Shown here in pieces: positions 12,401 through 20,300 of a stretch of DNA of 64,000 nucleotides (position 1 is the first letter of the stretch; each line of letters begins with the position of its first letter). Below the pieces are notes generated by a model. The model saw only the letters and a list, made by a program, of their open reading frames with translations, was not told the origin of the DNA and made no database searches. Made by a program: the position numbers and the translations under genes. Origin of the DNA: Branchiostoma floridae (Eukaryota; Chordata; Leptocardii; Amphioxiformes; Branchiostomatidae); contig NC_049993.1 in the NCBI RefSeq assembly GCF_000003815.2, positions 16,762,897 through 16,826,896 of the forward strand, given 5' to 3'.

Positions 12401-13612
12401 ATGGGAAAAAAATCTCTGGGGGCAGCGAGTGTGCGTGCAGTAATGGCGCCTGTTTTCCGCCACTTTGTAACTGATTGCATACCGAACTGTGAGACTCCGT
12501 AGACGGAGTCATAAATAAAGTTCTGAGTATTTCTGAATAGTCTGAGTATAAGTACAGTACTAGTTTTCGTAAAGAAAGAGCGAGTTATCTTACTACATAC
12601 AACTACAAAATCTAATGTATGTACAGGTTCGACTTCTCGCTTCTTAAAACAGCTGTGAATGCAATACGTCTGAAAACAAGGCTTTTCCATAACATGATGT
12701 ACAGGTTCGACTTCTTCTCACTTCTTAAAACAGTTGTTAATGTAATACGTCTGGATACCAGGCTAATCCACAACATGAAGGCTTATGGTCTGGGTTGTCC
12801 CCCCGCAGGTACGACCTGATGTTCAGCTGCTGGCAGGAGGACCCGGAAGCCAGACCGGACGCGCTGGAGATCTGGATCAACCTGGTGGACATCAAGAACA
12901 AGAAAACGGTAAGGTGTTCATGATTTGGTTTTTCTTCTGCACTTGTAAAGATCAGTGTCCTTACCTTATACCGTAGATGCTTTCACAACTTAGGTGTACT
13001 ATGCCTTTACAAGAAGGTATATGTGTCATCAGCAGTTACAGTTGTTTAATTGCATGGTTACGTAAAGTTATTTCACAAAATAATTGCAGATATCTGTATG
13101 AAATCAATCTGTGTTGGAACCTGTAGCTGCTTAAAGAGTAAAGAGAGAAAAGAGTAATGTGCATGATGAATCAAACAATCATTCTTAAGAATCACCACTG
13201 AAGTCACTTATATGTATATCATGTGCCGAAAATCTTCTGTGTACTTTTACTAGAAACAAATATGTGAAGACAGCAGATCAATCTTCCACAACGCAAGGTT
13301 TCTATATATCGATCAATAAATCATATTCGTAATGCATTTACTCAACAGGGCTTCTTCAGCTACGTGTGCCAGAATCTCGCCATCGCCGATACAGCTGACT
13401 TTCCTGACACACCTGACGTGGCCAACACACCTGACGTGGCCAACACACCTGACGTTTCCGACGCACGTGACGTCGCTGACCTACTGGCCATCTCTGACGT
13501 GCCTGCCGTGGCTGAGGTGCGCCCTGGCCGCGGGGCGGTCTCACGTCTCGTGCCTGCCACAGGTGACGCACCTGGGGACGTCAGCCGCGTCATGGACGTC
13601 TCAGAGGTGTAG
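215..13612 (+). CDS. Receptor-type tyrosine kinase, catalytic half (nine exons, 5' end off window)
   Basis: Joined exons: 215-419, 912-1022, 9546-9739, 10402-10521, 11052-11131, 11460-11500, 11900-11996, 12809-12908, 13349-13612; 1212 bases, 403 residues plus TAG. All borders are AG/GT and every phase agrees. The product would transfer ATP phosphate to tyrosines as the cytoplasmic part of a membrane receptor. Motifs in order: glycine loop GQGAFGDV, beta-3 lysine VAVK, an alpha-C glutamate in FLKEAYHL, hinge VLEYCEHG, catalytic loop HRDIAARN, DFG, activation-loop tyrosines in RDVYTEIY, KWMAIES in place of the usual KWMAPES, DMWSFGV, and C-lobe CWQEDPEARP. HRDxAARN and WMAxES are typical of receptor tyrosine kinases; the AIES variant also occurs in RET. 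The receptor class cannot be settled because the ectodomain is outside the window. The short insert after the hinge (about 25 residues) is unlike the long PDGFR/VEGFR insert. All key catalytic residues are present, so it is probably active. Confidence 0.9.
425..835 (+). repeat. Degenerate GAAT/GATG/GAAG microsatellite
   Basis: Runs of GAATGAAT, GGATGGAT and AAGGAAGG fill the intron on both sides of the partial exon copy. The long reading frames on the complementary strand here (rich in Phe, Ile, His, Ser) are microsatellite translation. Confidence 0.8.
517..613 (+). pseudogene. Partial tandem copy of kinase exon A (3' half) with the catalytic lysine changed
   Basis: This matches 340-435 at most positions, including the exon end and first intron bases. 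The codon equal to the beta-3 lysine (VAVKK) reads GAG, so the copy encodes VAVEK. The donor AAAG|GTGAGT has become AAAT|GTGCGT. There is no 5' half of the exon, so it cannot replace exon A. It is flanked on both sides by GAAT-type microsatellite. Confidence 0.8.
912..1022 (+). CDS. Kinase exon B: alpha-C helix region
   Basis: The acceptor is TTACAG at 906-911 and the donor is G|GTAAGT at 1022/1023. It encodes the segment from the split Asp codon through FLKEAYHLINIGHHRNIVN to HGICLQE, covering the alpha-C helix and beta-4. It ends in phase 1, which fits the GT start of exon C. The following intron is 8.5 kb, by far the longest of the gene. Confidence 0.88.
1327..1332 (-). terminator. Poly(A) signal for the nested antisense gene
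   Basis: TTTATT on the + strand is AATAAA on the - strand, about 255 bp after the stop codon at 1585. No better signal lies nearer to the stop. Confidence 0.5.
1585..2730 (-). CDS. Nested antisense gene: Ser-rich basic protein with N-terminal coiled coil, unknown function
   Basis: Within the last exon the frame can start at the ATG at 2730-2728 and give 381 residues. The exon itself begins at 2741 after a strong acceptor (TTTTTGCAG on the - strand), so a 5' exon, perhaps noncoding, lies upstream. Residues about 20-75 are highly charged and helical (REKQKHDRKMEGF, MAELRREQKKLSKSLESLL) and look like a coiled coil. The rest is low-complexity Ser/Pro/Lys/Arg with many SSP, SPP and RSxS motifs, as in phosphorylated scaffold or cytoskeleton-linked proteins. 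No enzymatic domain is visible and I do not recognise the family. It lies wholly inside the second kinase intron on the opposite strand. A 3'UTR of about 250 bp ends at a good poly(A) signal. If an upstream exon is coding, the true start is further up. Confidence 0.72.
   Translation of the reverse strand: MDGVSSHVESTFPTLRKPAASLAASTKSALMAQAREKQKHDRKMEGFSKEHSNTMAELRREQKKLSKSLESLLTRQQAIKVNKTDAEPKNSKYLSLEQNETYVLRGRLTKSLDSASTMDASTISTKRLTRQLSCRSESNSPVPSFNVKRTQSSSDEEKDFLHPWIRSNSSPDSPGFMLRVRKAKSLSGREALSSASSGHESFSSPDLSPPPSPRQTVPKVHRKLHRSVSDTQAPSEHLRTKTHGEGTSTVSLVAGGRPKKVSSVPKLPEVQKAVSLPSSPHLLRQDMCLLTPKKQSFNAKRRGKNGKTSCDVEVGDFNEFCSVSDGTCYRLPKPGRANTRTRVGGRKHSEVDGVPQIVTSLDTSRETDEFWYLRYVLEDEV
2742..4906. 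other. Intron interior with no gene seen
   Basis: AT-rich sequence inside the large kinase intron. The antisense gene's upstream intron should begin here. A 10-base G run occurs at about 4279. No coding exon or clear mobile element was recognised. Confidence 0.5.
4905..5030 (+). mobile_element. SINE fragment, tRNA-derived family 1
   Basis: A-box-like TTAATGGTTAGGACGTTTGG and B-box-like GGTCCCGGGTTCTATATTC are followed by the family body ATTGGGAAAGGCACTTTGCA. The same body recurs at 11572-11840, 22252-22410 (opposite strand), 32131-32275, 32990-33165 and 62835-63070. Degraded and 3' truncated. Confidence 0.65.
5031..8069. other. Intron interior, no supported feature
   Basis: Only short open frames without splice or domain support. 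A CTGCAT/GCAGG-rich patch at 5375-5450 resembles the interior of the element at 56610-56956, too weakly for a firm call. Confidence 0.4.
8070..8227. repeat. Degenerate TTCG tetranucleotide array
   Basis: Repeated TTCGTTCGATCG blocks with TCGA junctions, ending in TTCATCCATTCATTCA. The units are partly self-complementary, so the tract could form hairpins. Confidence 0.75.
8228..9147. other. Intron interior, no supported feature
   Basis: Plain AT-rich intron up to the first decayed copy of the exon C start. Short open frames at 8540-8992 have no splice borders or recognisable protein. Confidence 0.4.
9148..9545 (+). pseudogene. Five tandem decayed copies of the 5' end of kinase exon C
   Basis: Exon-like starts at 9148, 9227, 9306, 9385 and 9467 precede the real exon start at 9546; spacing is 79, 79, 79, 82 and 79 bp. 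Each copy keeps an AG acceptor, most keep a pyrimidine tract of the form CCCTTTTCCAG, then the hinge code for GPLM-VLEYCEHG. All leave the exon after about 20 codons, usually at a CTGTAAC that gives a stop. Copies 3 and 5 keep the hinge reading frame cleanly; copies 1, 2 and 4 carry indels. Confidence 0.88.
9546..9739 (+). CDS. Kinase exon C: hinge, short insert and alpha-E helix
   Basis: The acceptor is TTTTCCAG at 9538-9545 and the donor is CGG|GTACGT at 9739/9740. It encodes the hinge VLEYCEHGCVLDHL, a charged insert and the alpha-E segment ending LKHLASKR. It starts with two bases completing the Gly codon from exon B and ends in phase 0. It is the last and only full-length member of a six-copy tandem series. 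Confidence 0.9.
9895..10055. mobile_element. Foldback MITE, 'CCTCTACCAGGCTCC' family
   Basis: The right end reads GGAGCCTGGTAGAGGCT and the left end has a degraded inverse (ACCAGACTC). The interior GGACAAATAGACAGATAACA is shared with the copy at 37269-37490. Further relatives with the same ends are at 17638-17919. Confidence 0.55.
10205..10373. mobile_element. MITE, 'AACTGGATATGATTTTGG' inverted-repeat family, copy 1
   Basis: Left arm AGCAACTGGATATGATTTTGGA and right arm TCCAAAATCATTTCCAGTTGCTTGAG are inverse of each other, with outer GTTTGACTGTA/AGGTTTGACTGTA blocks. The same arms recur at 26100-26346, 37130-37265 and 52298-52475. No coding capacity. Confidence 0.7.
10402..10521 (+). CDS. 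Kinase exon D: catalytic loop and DFG
   Basis: The acceptor is GACTCTAG at 10394-10401 and the donor is CTG|GTGAGT at 10521/10522. Exactly 40 codons, phase 0 at both ends. It encodes VHRDIAARNVVI with catalytic Asp and Asn, then ICDFGLTRDVY with the metal-binding Asp and the activation-loop tyrosines. The fourth residue of the HRD segment is Ile rather than the commoner Leu, a tolerated change. Confidence 0.92.
10522..11051. other. Kinase intron, no further feature
   Basis: AT-rich intron; a short CTCGCGAG palindrome at about 10733 and an A-rich run at about 10940 are the only notable points. Confidence 0.4.
11052..11131 (+). CDS. Kinase exon E: P+1 loop
   Basis: The acceptor is TGAGCAG at 11045-11051 and the donor is CAT|GTAAGT at 11131/11132. 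It encodes LPYKWMAIESLEG and ends within the Met codon of DMW (phase 2). The APE position reads AIE. Confidence 0.9.
11153..11277. mobile_element. Foldback MITE, 'AGCCTGGAGTCCAGCCTTGTTAGC' family
   Basis: Left arm TAGCCTGGAGTCCAGCC then TTGTTAGCTTTGG; right arm CCAAAGCTAGCAAGGCC then GCACTCCAGGCTACT. The arms are near-perfect inverse copies. It starts about 20 bp after a kinase splice donor. A second copy lies in the 3'UTR at 13918-14035. Confidence 0.75.
11460..11500 (+). CDS. Kinase exon F: alpha-F helix micro-exon
   Basis: A 41-base exon. The acceptor is GTTTGCAG at 11452-11459 and the donor is G|GTATGT at 11500/11501. It encodes MWSFGVFLWELGTLG together with split codons at both ends. 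The invariant Asp of the alpha-F region is supplied by the end of exon E. Confidence 0.9.
11572..11840 (+). mobile_element. SINE, tRNA-derived family 1, near full length
   Basis: A-box-like GTAACGGTTAGGGTGTTTGG, a degraded B box, then CTTGGGAAAGGCACTTTACA, CACCCAGGTGTAAAA, GACTTCGGTTGGAGAGGTAAA and ACTCACTGCCCCTGCG. This is the longest copy of the family in the window and shows its order of blocks. Confidence 0.75.
11900..11996 (+). CDS. Kinase exon G: alpha-G region
   Basis: The acceptor is CCCTGTAG at 11892-11899 and the donor is CT|GTGAGT at 11996/11997. It encodes GKTPYRGMD, a helical LVEELHTGYRLP segment and PKGCPQPL. It begins by completing a Gly codon and ends in phase 2, matching the single-base start of exon H. 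Confidence 0.9.
12615..12785 (+). repeat. Intronic tandem duplication, two units of about 80 bp
   Basis: TGTACAGGTTCGACTTCT begins both units (12618 and 12699), followed by CTTCTTAAAACAG, AATACGTCTG and CCATAACATGA or a variant. It lies directly upstream of the exon H acceptor. Confidence 0.8.
12809..12908 (+). CDS. Kinase exon H: end of the C-lobe
   Basis: The acceptor is CCCCGCAG at 12801-12808 and the donor is ACG|GTAAGG at 12908/12909. It encodes YDLMFSCWQEDPEARPDALEI, with the conserved Cys-Trp, acidic-Pro and Arg that close tyrosine kinase domains. It ends in phase 0. Confidence 0.92.
13349..13612 (+). CDS. Kinase exon I: C-terminal tail and stop
   Basis: The acceptor is CTCAACAG at 13341-13348; stop TAG at 13610-13612. 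The 87-residue tail starts GFFSYVCQN and then turns acidic and repetitive, with three PDV units (two identical 18-base DNA repeats coding DVANTP) and further DV pairs. It carries a single tyrosine. Base composition is much more GC-rich than the flanks. The reading frame is fixed by exon H and is open throughout, though the repeat character leaves some doubt about conservation. Confidence 0.8.
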   Translation, partial: GFFSYVCQNLAIADTADFPDTPDVANTPDVANTPDVSDARDVADLLAISDVPAVAEVRPGRGAVSRLVPATGDAPGDVSRVMDVSEV

Positions 13613-13614
13613 GC

Positions 13615-13720
13615 TGAGAAAGAGAGAAAGAGAGAGAAAGAGGGGGGAGAGAGAGAGAAGGGTAGAGAGAGAGGGAGAGAGAGAGAGAGAGAGGGGGGAG
13701 GGGAGACAAAAAAAGAAAGG

Positions 13721-13783
<63 letters not shown>

Positions 13784-13806
13784 ACACGCACACACACACA
13801 CACACA
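13615..13806 (+). repeat. (GA)n tract followed by (CA)n microsatellite
   Basis: GAGA-rich purine tract at 13615-13705, then almost pure CA repeats at 13723-13806. It starts three bases after the stop codon. The Cys/Val reading frames on the other strand come from this repeat. Confidence 0.95.
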
Positions 13807-13917
13807 TTGACCCATTTTACACTTGTTTCTTGAATCTGTAGTACTAAACATCGTAGTCTACAACTGTTAAATGACAAGTGTGAATTGGGCCAGAGTGAGT
13901 GAGAGAGGCAGTATTGG

Positions 13918-14035
13918 CATAACCCCGAATCCAGTCTTGTTAGCTCTCGTCCGCTTCCAACGGTCGCTATCTGTGGGGAAACGACTGCTGGAACAAGGCT
14001 AACACTAACAAGGCTGAAATCCAGGATAGTGTTGG
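13918..14035. mobile_element. Foldback MITE, second copy of the 11153 family
   Basis: Arms AATCCAGTCTTGTTAGCT and CTAACAAGGCTGAAATCCAG are inverse repeats and match the element at 11153-11277. More degraded. Confidence 0.65.
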
Positions 14036-15115
14036 CAGTGATCATATTATTCTATGTCAATCAGGATTACCATAGAAACGAATGATGTATACATATTGGT
14101 GTGTATTTACATTGCGAAGCCTTGAATCTTAAAGAGGTTATTCAAAATCTCCGCGTGTTTCATGGGCACGCTTTTGACTACATTTCTGTTTCACTGTCCT
14201 CAGAGCTTCTTCTTCTTAGTGTTTATTAGACGGTGTAGGAAGATCTTTAAGTGTCTTAAATCCACAGTGTACCCTTGATCCAACATGGCGGTGGACGTAC
14301 TGATAACGCCACTATATATACTCAGATAACAGAAAATTGTGTATTACATGAAAGAGATATGAGATGAACTCATATTTTGAATTGCTACTATTGTTTTGAG
14401 GCAGGCAGTTTAACTTGTACATAATGATGATTCTGTGATGGCTTGATTTGATATTTAGAAAGTTGTGTATGGTAAAATTTATTGCAATCTTATCAAGAGT
14501 TTACGTTTTTAGCAGAACATTATATATAGATAATACATGTTGGCTTTGTTGCATTGAGAATAATATTGTTCTTCAGCCAAGATATATTAAATTGGAAAAA
14601 TTGTAGAAGATTTTAGCCAAATGCACAACTCTTTGTGAGGCTTCAATCTGTATTTGTTGCACAGAAATGCTGCCTTTGTGATGTTTCCAAGAACCATTTT
14701 GCTTTGTACATTAGTGACCGTGTGACTGCCTTTAAGTTGTACGCATTGTATATAGCCAAACCAGAAGTGTTGAGAAGTATCAATGATCCATGTATAAAAG
14801 TAAACCAGAAAGAGAAATGACAACGTCATTGAACCACTCGCATCTTTTAGTTTCACAGAGAGAATCACTACAAACAATTGACCGAAGGAGGCCATATGTA
14901 TATGAGTGAAGGATATGAACTGTGTACATACTACATGGCTATAATTATGACAGTTGCCAAATTGTCAGATTGTATTTGGATAAGACTGTCATTCCATGCG
15001 GCAATACTCTTGATTAGGATGTGTGGTTCTCTACAGATGAGACTGATCTATTAGTTTGGGTTTTTATACCTGGAAGTACGTACAATAACCAAATAAAAAC
15101 ATGTGGTGTTTGCTG

Positions 15116-16300
15116 GCATCTGTCGGAAACGTTCCTTTCTTGATTATGGAAATACGATTATGATAGGAATCAAGGAACAGATACTCACGACTAGAAGTTT
15201 GCTGTGAGAAGCTTTGATTATGATAATCTTTTTATCAAGAGTGGCGTCCAGAAAATGATATAATATCTTGTTGTGTTCATTTCGCGAATTTAAGGCCGAA
15301 AAATAAGTTGTAGTTTGGGTTTCTAGTATTTGTAGTCATTAAATATCTAGCCAACAAGCAGACTCTGACTGAATTGATTCGACTCAAGCTGTACGTCTGA
15401 TTCTTGTCCATCGTGTTTATTCTTGTTTGTTTGTTTGTTTGTTTGTCATAAAACATACACAAGTTGCACCGAAGGTGGTAACACTTTATGCTAGGAAAGA
15501 CACAGAAGAACCACAAACACCTGTAGAATGTAACAAGGTGTTGGTGAAAAAGTCAATTCTAGTGAAAGATGTTGCTTTGGTTCTTCTGAGGCGAATTTGT
15601 CTCCTTGGTCGCAGAGCAAATAAACATTTCCTTCTTTCCTTCTCGGTCTTTCCTTGATAGATAGTTTTCTTAAAGATGCCTTTACACAACGGTGTGTTTA
15701 TTTAGTCATAAGCTACATACAATGATTTGTAGAGAGTTTGGGGTATACTTTCAATGATACCATCACGACAACGCACATGGAGGCGGACAATAGTCATTGC
15801 CAATTCCACACAAATGCACGCTATACTTGTACACTAATGAGGCCCATGTAAGATTTTGAAAGTGTATATCTGACCAAACATCAAGCTAGCCCTTAGCATG
15901 TCTGCATTAGCACATGTACTGATCATACCAACTTCACAACACAAAAATTATCTGTATTACGTAATACATTGTTCCCAGTCATCTGCATTATTGGAGTTGA
16001 GTCACATGAGTTTGAGATGTCTCTAAGAAAGGAAACATGTCTTTTGTGATTTCCAAGAACGCGGCAAGATTCTCTTAAAAGCCACACTTACGGCCATTGA
16101 TATCATTGATAGTCACTGGAGCTTGAGATGGAAAGAATGCGTTGAAGAAAGTGAAACGTGTCCTTTGTGATTTTGTAAGTGCTTTTGCAACAACACGGCA
16201 AGATTCCCTTAAAAGCTTCACTTACAACCAGGATTTGAAGTTGCAAAGAAAACGTTTTACGAAATGTCCGTGCTCTTTGGAACTTTTGGAGCCACATGGC
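15116..16300. other. Intergenic stretch with minor repeats
   Basis: Contains (TTTG)n at about 15424-15447 and a duplicated block: GAAACATGTCTTTTGTGATT at about 16031 and GAAACGTGTCCTTTGTGATT at about 16151, each leading to GGCAAGATTC and CTTAAAAGC. No gene seen. Confidence 0.45.
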
Positions 16301-16464
16301 AAGCTAGAAGTTGCGTGACGGTGCGTCTATCAGCCAATCAGAGGATCGCCTAAATGTTTTCTTTAGTAAGGCAGATTCTGATTGGCTGGCAGCTGGTGGC
16401 ATCTGCATCTGCATCTAATCTATATATAGCCGGTACAACGACCCTTCGGTGTAACACTCCAGCT

Positions 16465-16690
16465 CCTGTATCTGTATCTATATACTTTAGCTGGTATAAC
16501 CGCCCTTCGGCGTAACACACCAGCTTCGCAGGAACGCGACGCAGCAGCAGCTGATTATATTACACTGAACGACCCGTCACACCTAACTTTTGCACATCTA
16601 TATGCAATTAAGCATTCTTTAAAACTATCCAGAGAAGATACCCCTACTGTGTTTGGTGATAACAAATTCCACTCTACGATGAGTATAAGC
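16465..16690. repeat. Dispersed repeat, copy 1 (second copy at 25258-25470)
   Basis: Shared blocks in the same order in both copies: TGTATCTGTATCTATATA, TTCGCAGG, GCAGCAGCTG, TATATTACACTGAA, CCCGTCACACCTAAC and TCTTTAAAACTATCCAG. Non-coding; family not recognised. Confidence 0.75.
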
Positions 16691-16703
16691 CAGTATAAAG
16701 CCG

Positions 16704-16806
16704 TGTGTTCATGTTGCTATGAACCCTTGTAGCCACACGGAAGTAGTCGTTTAAAGCTGCGGCGGAACTTCTTAGACATCAAGTTGTAACAGAACGCGGG
16801 TTGAGG
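16704..16806 (-). pseudogene. Tandem copy 1 of the GPCR C-terminal coding segment
   Basis: On the - strand it encodes FCYNLMSKKFRRSFKRLLPC and then GYKGS with the stop in the same place as the real tail; only two residues differ (Phe to Leu, Cys to Tyr). A two-base insertion in the NPF codons would shift the frame. There is no splice acceptor or TM6 code, so it is not an alternative exon as it stands. Confidence 0.75.
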
Positions 16807-16883
16807 CTGTCAGCCAGAGAACCGCCCAAATGTCTTCTTTAGGTAAGGCCGATTCTCTGGTTGGACGAAGACTAAAAAGTCGT

Positions 16884-16990
16884 CTGTTTATGTTGTTATG
16901 AACCCTTGCAGCCACACGGACTCTGCGCAGCCGTTTAAAGCTGCGGCGGAACTTTCTGAACATGAAGTTGTAAGAGAACGCGGGTTGAGG
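16884..16990 (-). pseudogene. Tandem copy 2 of the GPCR C-terminal coding segment
   Basis: On the - strand it encodes YNFMFRKFRRSFKRL and then diverges (RRVRVAARVH) through a small insertion, losing the stop. It also has the two-base insertion in the NPF codons seen in copy 1, so the copies probably arose from one already altered unit. Confidence 0.75.
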
Positions 16991-17089
16991 CTGTCAGCCA
17001 ATCAGAGAATTACCTATGTGATTTCTTTAGGTAGGCGGATTCTCTGATCGGCTGACAGCTGGTAGCAGTATAAGAGTGTGTTCATGTTG

Positions 17090-17338
17090 CTATGAGCCCT
17101 TGCAGCCACACGGCAGCAGTCGTTTAAAACTGCGGCGGAACTTTTTAGACATGAAGTTATAACAGAACGGGTTGAGACAGCTGTTCAGGTAGCTGAGTAA
17201 GCGGAAGGCGATCTTCATGGCGTACACCTCCTGAGTGAACGGGTTCACTAAGCCGAACTTCAGGAGCACGCCTAGCACCACATGCGGACCCCAACACACC
17301 AGGAACAGGAGAACCACGGTCAGCATCATGCGGACTAC
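17090..17338 (-). CDS. GPCR exon 4: TM6, TM7 and tail
   Basis: The acceptor on the - strand is CTCCTTGCAG just above 17338; the stop ends at 17090. Encodes VRMMLTVVLLFLVCWGPHVV (TM6), the third extracellular loop, and YLNSCLNPFCYNFM (TM7), then a basic helix-8 segment KKFRRSFKRL and LPCGCKGS. Confidence 0.92.
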   Translation of the reverse strand, partial: VVRMMLTVVLLFLVCWGPHVVLGVLLKFGLVNPFTQEVYAMKIAFRLLSYLNSCLNPFCYNFMSKKFRRSFKRLLPCGCKGS

Positions 17339-20300
17339 CTGCAAGGAGACGACAAGTGAGAGAAAAGTTGATGATGATGTAGTATTTTTGCCATCATGAT
17401 ATGAGGTTACTAAGGGCAGACCTCAAAGATGGAAGACTAGGACCGTTTCGGTCAGAAAGAAAACTATGAGAGTTAAGGAATTTCGTGATGAACAGAATAA
17501 AGTGGAGAGATTTGATGAAAGACTGATTGTAGCTGTAGGATACCCAGGCCACTACAGCAGCATAACTCATGGACTACTACTCTTATTAATAGGAGAATGT
17601 GGTTGATAGTGAAATATACATCATGCGAGTGGGATGTAGCTAGCCTCTACCAGGCTCCGTGGTTCGGTGGTCTAATTGTCGAAATTGGACAAATATAGAG
17701 TCAATAGTACGCCAGGGGAGTCAGCCGGCCGAGTAGGACTCATTATCCACACCCCTGGTCTGGATAATGGTCCTACATACTATTGACTCTATTTGTNNNN
17801 NNNNNNNNNNNNNNNNNNNNNNNNNNNNNNNNNNNNNNNNNNNNNNNNNNNNNNNNNNNNNNNNNNNNNNNNNNNNNNNNNNNNNNNNNNNNNNNNCACG
17901 GAGCCTGGTAGAGGCTAGGATGTAGCATGTGGAACATAGCTTGACGAAAAATATGTAGGAAAGTAGGCTGTACTGCTTGCTATGTTTTACATGAAACGAT
18001 GCCCATAGCGCCATACCTGTTTCCGTTCTCGGATGATCTCACGGAAGTTGGAGACTTTCCCCTGCACAGGTCTGCGCATGTTCCGCCGCCCGGCCTCCAC
18101 TGAAGCGGTAGATCTAGCGGTAAGGGGTGTTGGCGTTGTGTCACTTGGTCGTTTTTTCCTCTTCGTGAAATATGACTTTGCGTTTCCGTGCGATGTTGGT
18201 ACATTGTTGCCCTGTTCGAGATATCTTTCCACCGATTCTCTGTCGAAGAGGAAGCGGCTCGGCTTTCTTCGGGCGCCATTGCTTGACGTTTTGTCGCCTT
18301 CCTTGCTAACGGATGTCACGGCGACTTCAGTCGAAGTCGGAGTGGTTCGGGACTTGTCGGCAGAACTCGGCGTGGTTCGGTCGGTTCGGGATTGCGTCAG
18401 CGACAGCGGGGAATGTTGTCTGGGCAGAGTTGAACAAACGTGGCACGACCCGCTGTCGAAGTCCCGCTGGATGGTCTGCGTGCTGAACCACAGCTTGTAT
18501 ATCGTTGAGCTGTACGCTGCCAGCATGATGGACATCGGCAGGAATATCAGCGTGGCGAAGTAGACAGAGAAGATCTCAGACAATGACTTCTGCGGCCACT
18601 TTTCCTGACAGTGGTAGATAGTGTCACCCACCGGCCACTTGTAGCCCACCAGCCGCTGAAAGTGGAGTAGTAAAGAGTTCATCCATAAAGACAGTGTTTA
18701 AATGATCAAAGGCTTACGAAGAAAAATAGACTGCATTACTATCAGTGACATGACCATATGAAAACATGCTAAAACTTATTTCCTAAGATAGGCCCCATGT
18801 CTTCAGAGTAGTCTTTTAGAATTTACTAACTAGAGTGCACGTTCTCTGGTATGGATCGAATTTCCTGCCTGATTATTTGCCGATTTTGTTTGCCGATCCG
18901 TGCCCGTAGGAAGGCCTGGTGGAGGCTTAGATAAGCCATTCCTTTACTCTTACTAAATGAACAATGCATATTGCTTCAATCGCGCCATGGTTAGCATTTG
19001 CTCCCCCGGCAATATAAATCCTTTGGTAACAAAACTCCAATAGCAAATTATCCTCCATGTTTAACCGGCGTAGTAAGTCTGGTAAAGACTAATGTTATCT
19101 CACCATCATCAGGTTATCATCCAGGCTTGGCAAAGCTACTGGTATGTGGCAATACCTGAGAAAATTCTGGCTGCATAAGCAAATCAGCGTACCGTTAAAG
19201 TTATTCCAGACTATTGTGATGCCAATAGCCACGTATGCATGTGAATCACTCGACACTTTCCAACGTAAATGCCTTAGGACAATCCTAGGCATCTCCTGGC
19301 GTGACCACGTCACAAATGAAGAGCCTCTAGCCAGTGAGACAGTCAGAAAAAGAAGATTGAGGTTTGTCGGGCATGTATGGCGCCTATCCTACAAAAAAAC
19401 AACAAAAACAGCTATGTCATGGGCTCCTAAGGGCACCCGCCCCAGGGGCAGGCCTAAAACTATAGCTACACTAAGGCTAGGGTCACAATTGGCCCGGTGC
19501 CCGTCAGGGATGTAGCCCCGGCCGGGCTCTGAAGTCGGGCGGACACCGGCTGTTTACCGGCTGTCGTGGTCACAATCAAACGTTGCCTTCGCGCTGCCCC
19601 ATGGGGGTCCCGGAGTGTTCCGGCGGGCACCCCGTCATTTTTCTTTAAAAAATTTCCACCTTCCTAGGTTCGTCTCCGGCAGACACCCGTCAGATGTTCT
19701 GACGGTGTCCTGTAGTCACCCCTGCGGGGTCCGACAGGGTAACGTTTGTCTCTCACAGCCCGGTGGGGCAGTTGTAGGGTCCCTGCCGTATGCCCTGCGA
19801 ACAACGGCAGGGAACCAGGCAGGCTCCTGGTGGGCACTCTTTAAGGGGTATAAAAACAAGCATTGCCTGCATTCACTTAAGGTAGTACATCATTGAACTT
19901 GGAGTACTGGTGCGGTACGTCGGGGTCCGTTCACTGCGGCACGGTTTTTTTCGCCAACTTTTCCTCGCACTCGCACTGACGTGCGGCACTGTTACGTTTC
20001 TAAACTAAACTAAATAAACATGTTATTGGAATTTTTAATGTCGGCGGATGACTTGCCAAACTGTTGAGGCCTATATTTTTACCTTCGCCGAGAAGGTTAT
20101 ATTTTGGGTAGCGTTTGTTTGTTTGTTTGTATGTATGTAGAAGACCAGGATAACTCAAGAACGCCTGGATGGATTGTATTGATATTTAGTATGTGGGTAG
20201 GTCTTGATGAGACCTGGAAACGATTAGATTTTGGGCCCCCTAGAAGCCTGTTACGGTACTGCAGCGGAACTTCCTGGTTTGAAATCTCGAGTTCTAAACA

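Larger units (their letters stand above)
13613..15115 (+). other. Probable 3'UTR of the kinase gene
   Basis: The first good poly(A) signal after the stop is AATAAA at about 15093, followed by a GT-rich tract (CATGTGGTGTTTGCTGG). The interval contains GA and CA microsatellites and a MITE copy. A second AATAAA at about 15619 is an alternative end. Confidence 0.5.
16329..17065. repeat. Tandem array: hairpin repeat fused to copies of the GPCR last exon
   Basis: Hairpins at 16329-16396, 16807-16866 and 16991-17060 share arms CAGCCAATCAGAGAAT and ATTCTCTGATTGGCTG or close variants. The second and third follow directly on copies of the GPCR tail (16704-16806 and 16884-16990), giving units of about 180 bp; the functional exon end is the last in the row. 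Confidence 0.8.

Noticed and set aside
13360-14045. Cys-Val and Thr-His repeat frames on both strands
   Set aside because: Products of the GA and CA microsatellites after the kinase stop codon.
17721-18014. Frame crossing the N gap
   Set aside because: It depends on translated N and has no homology.
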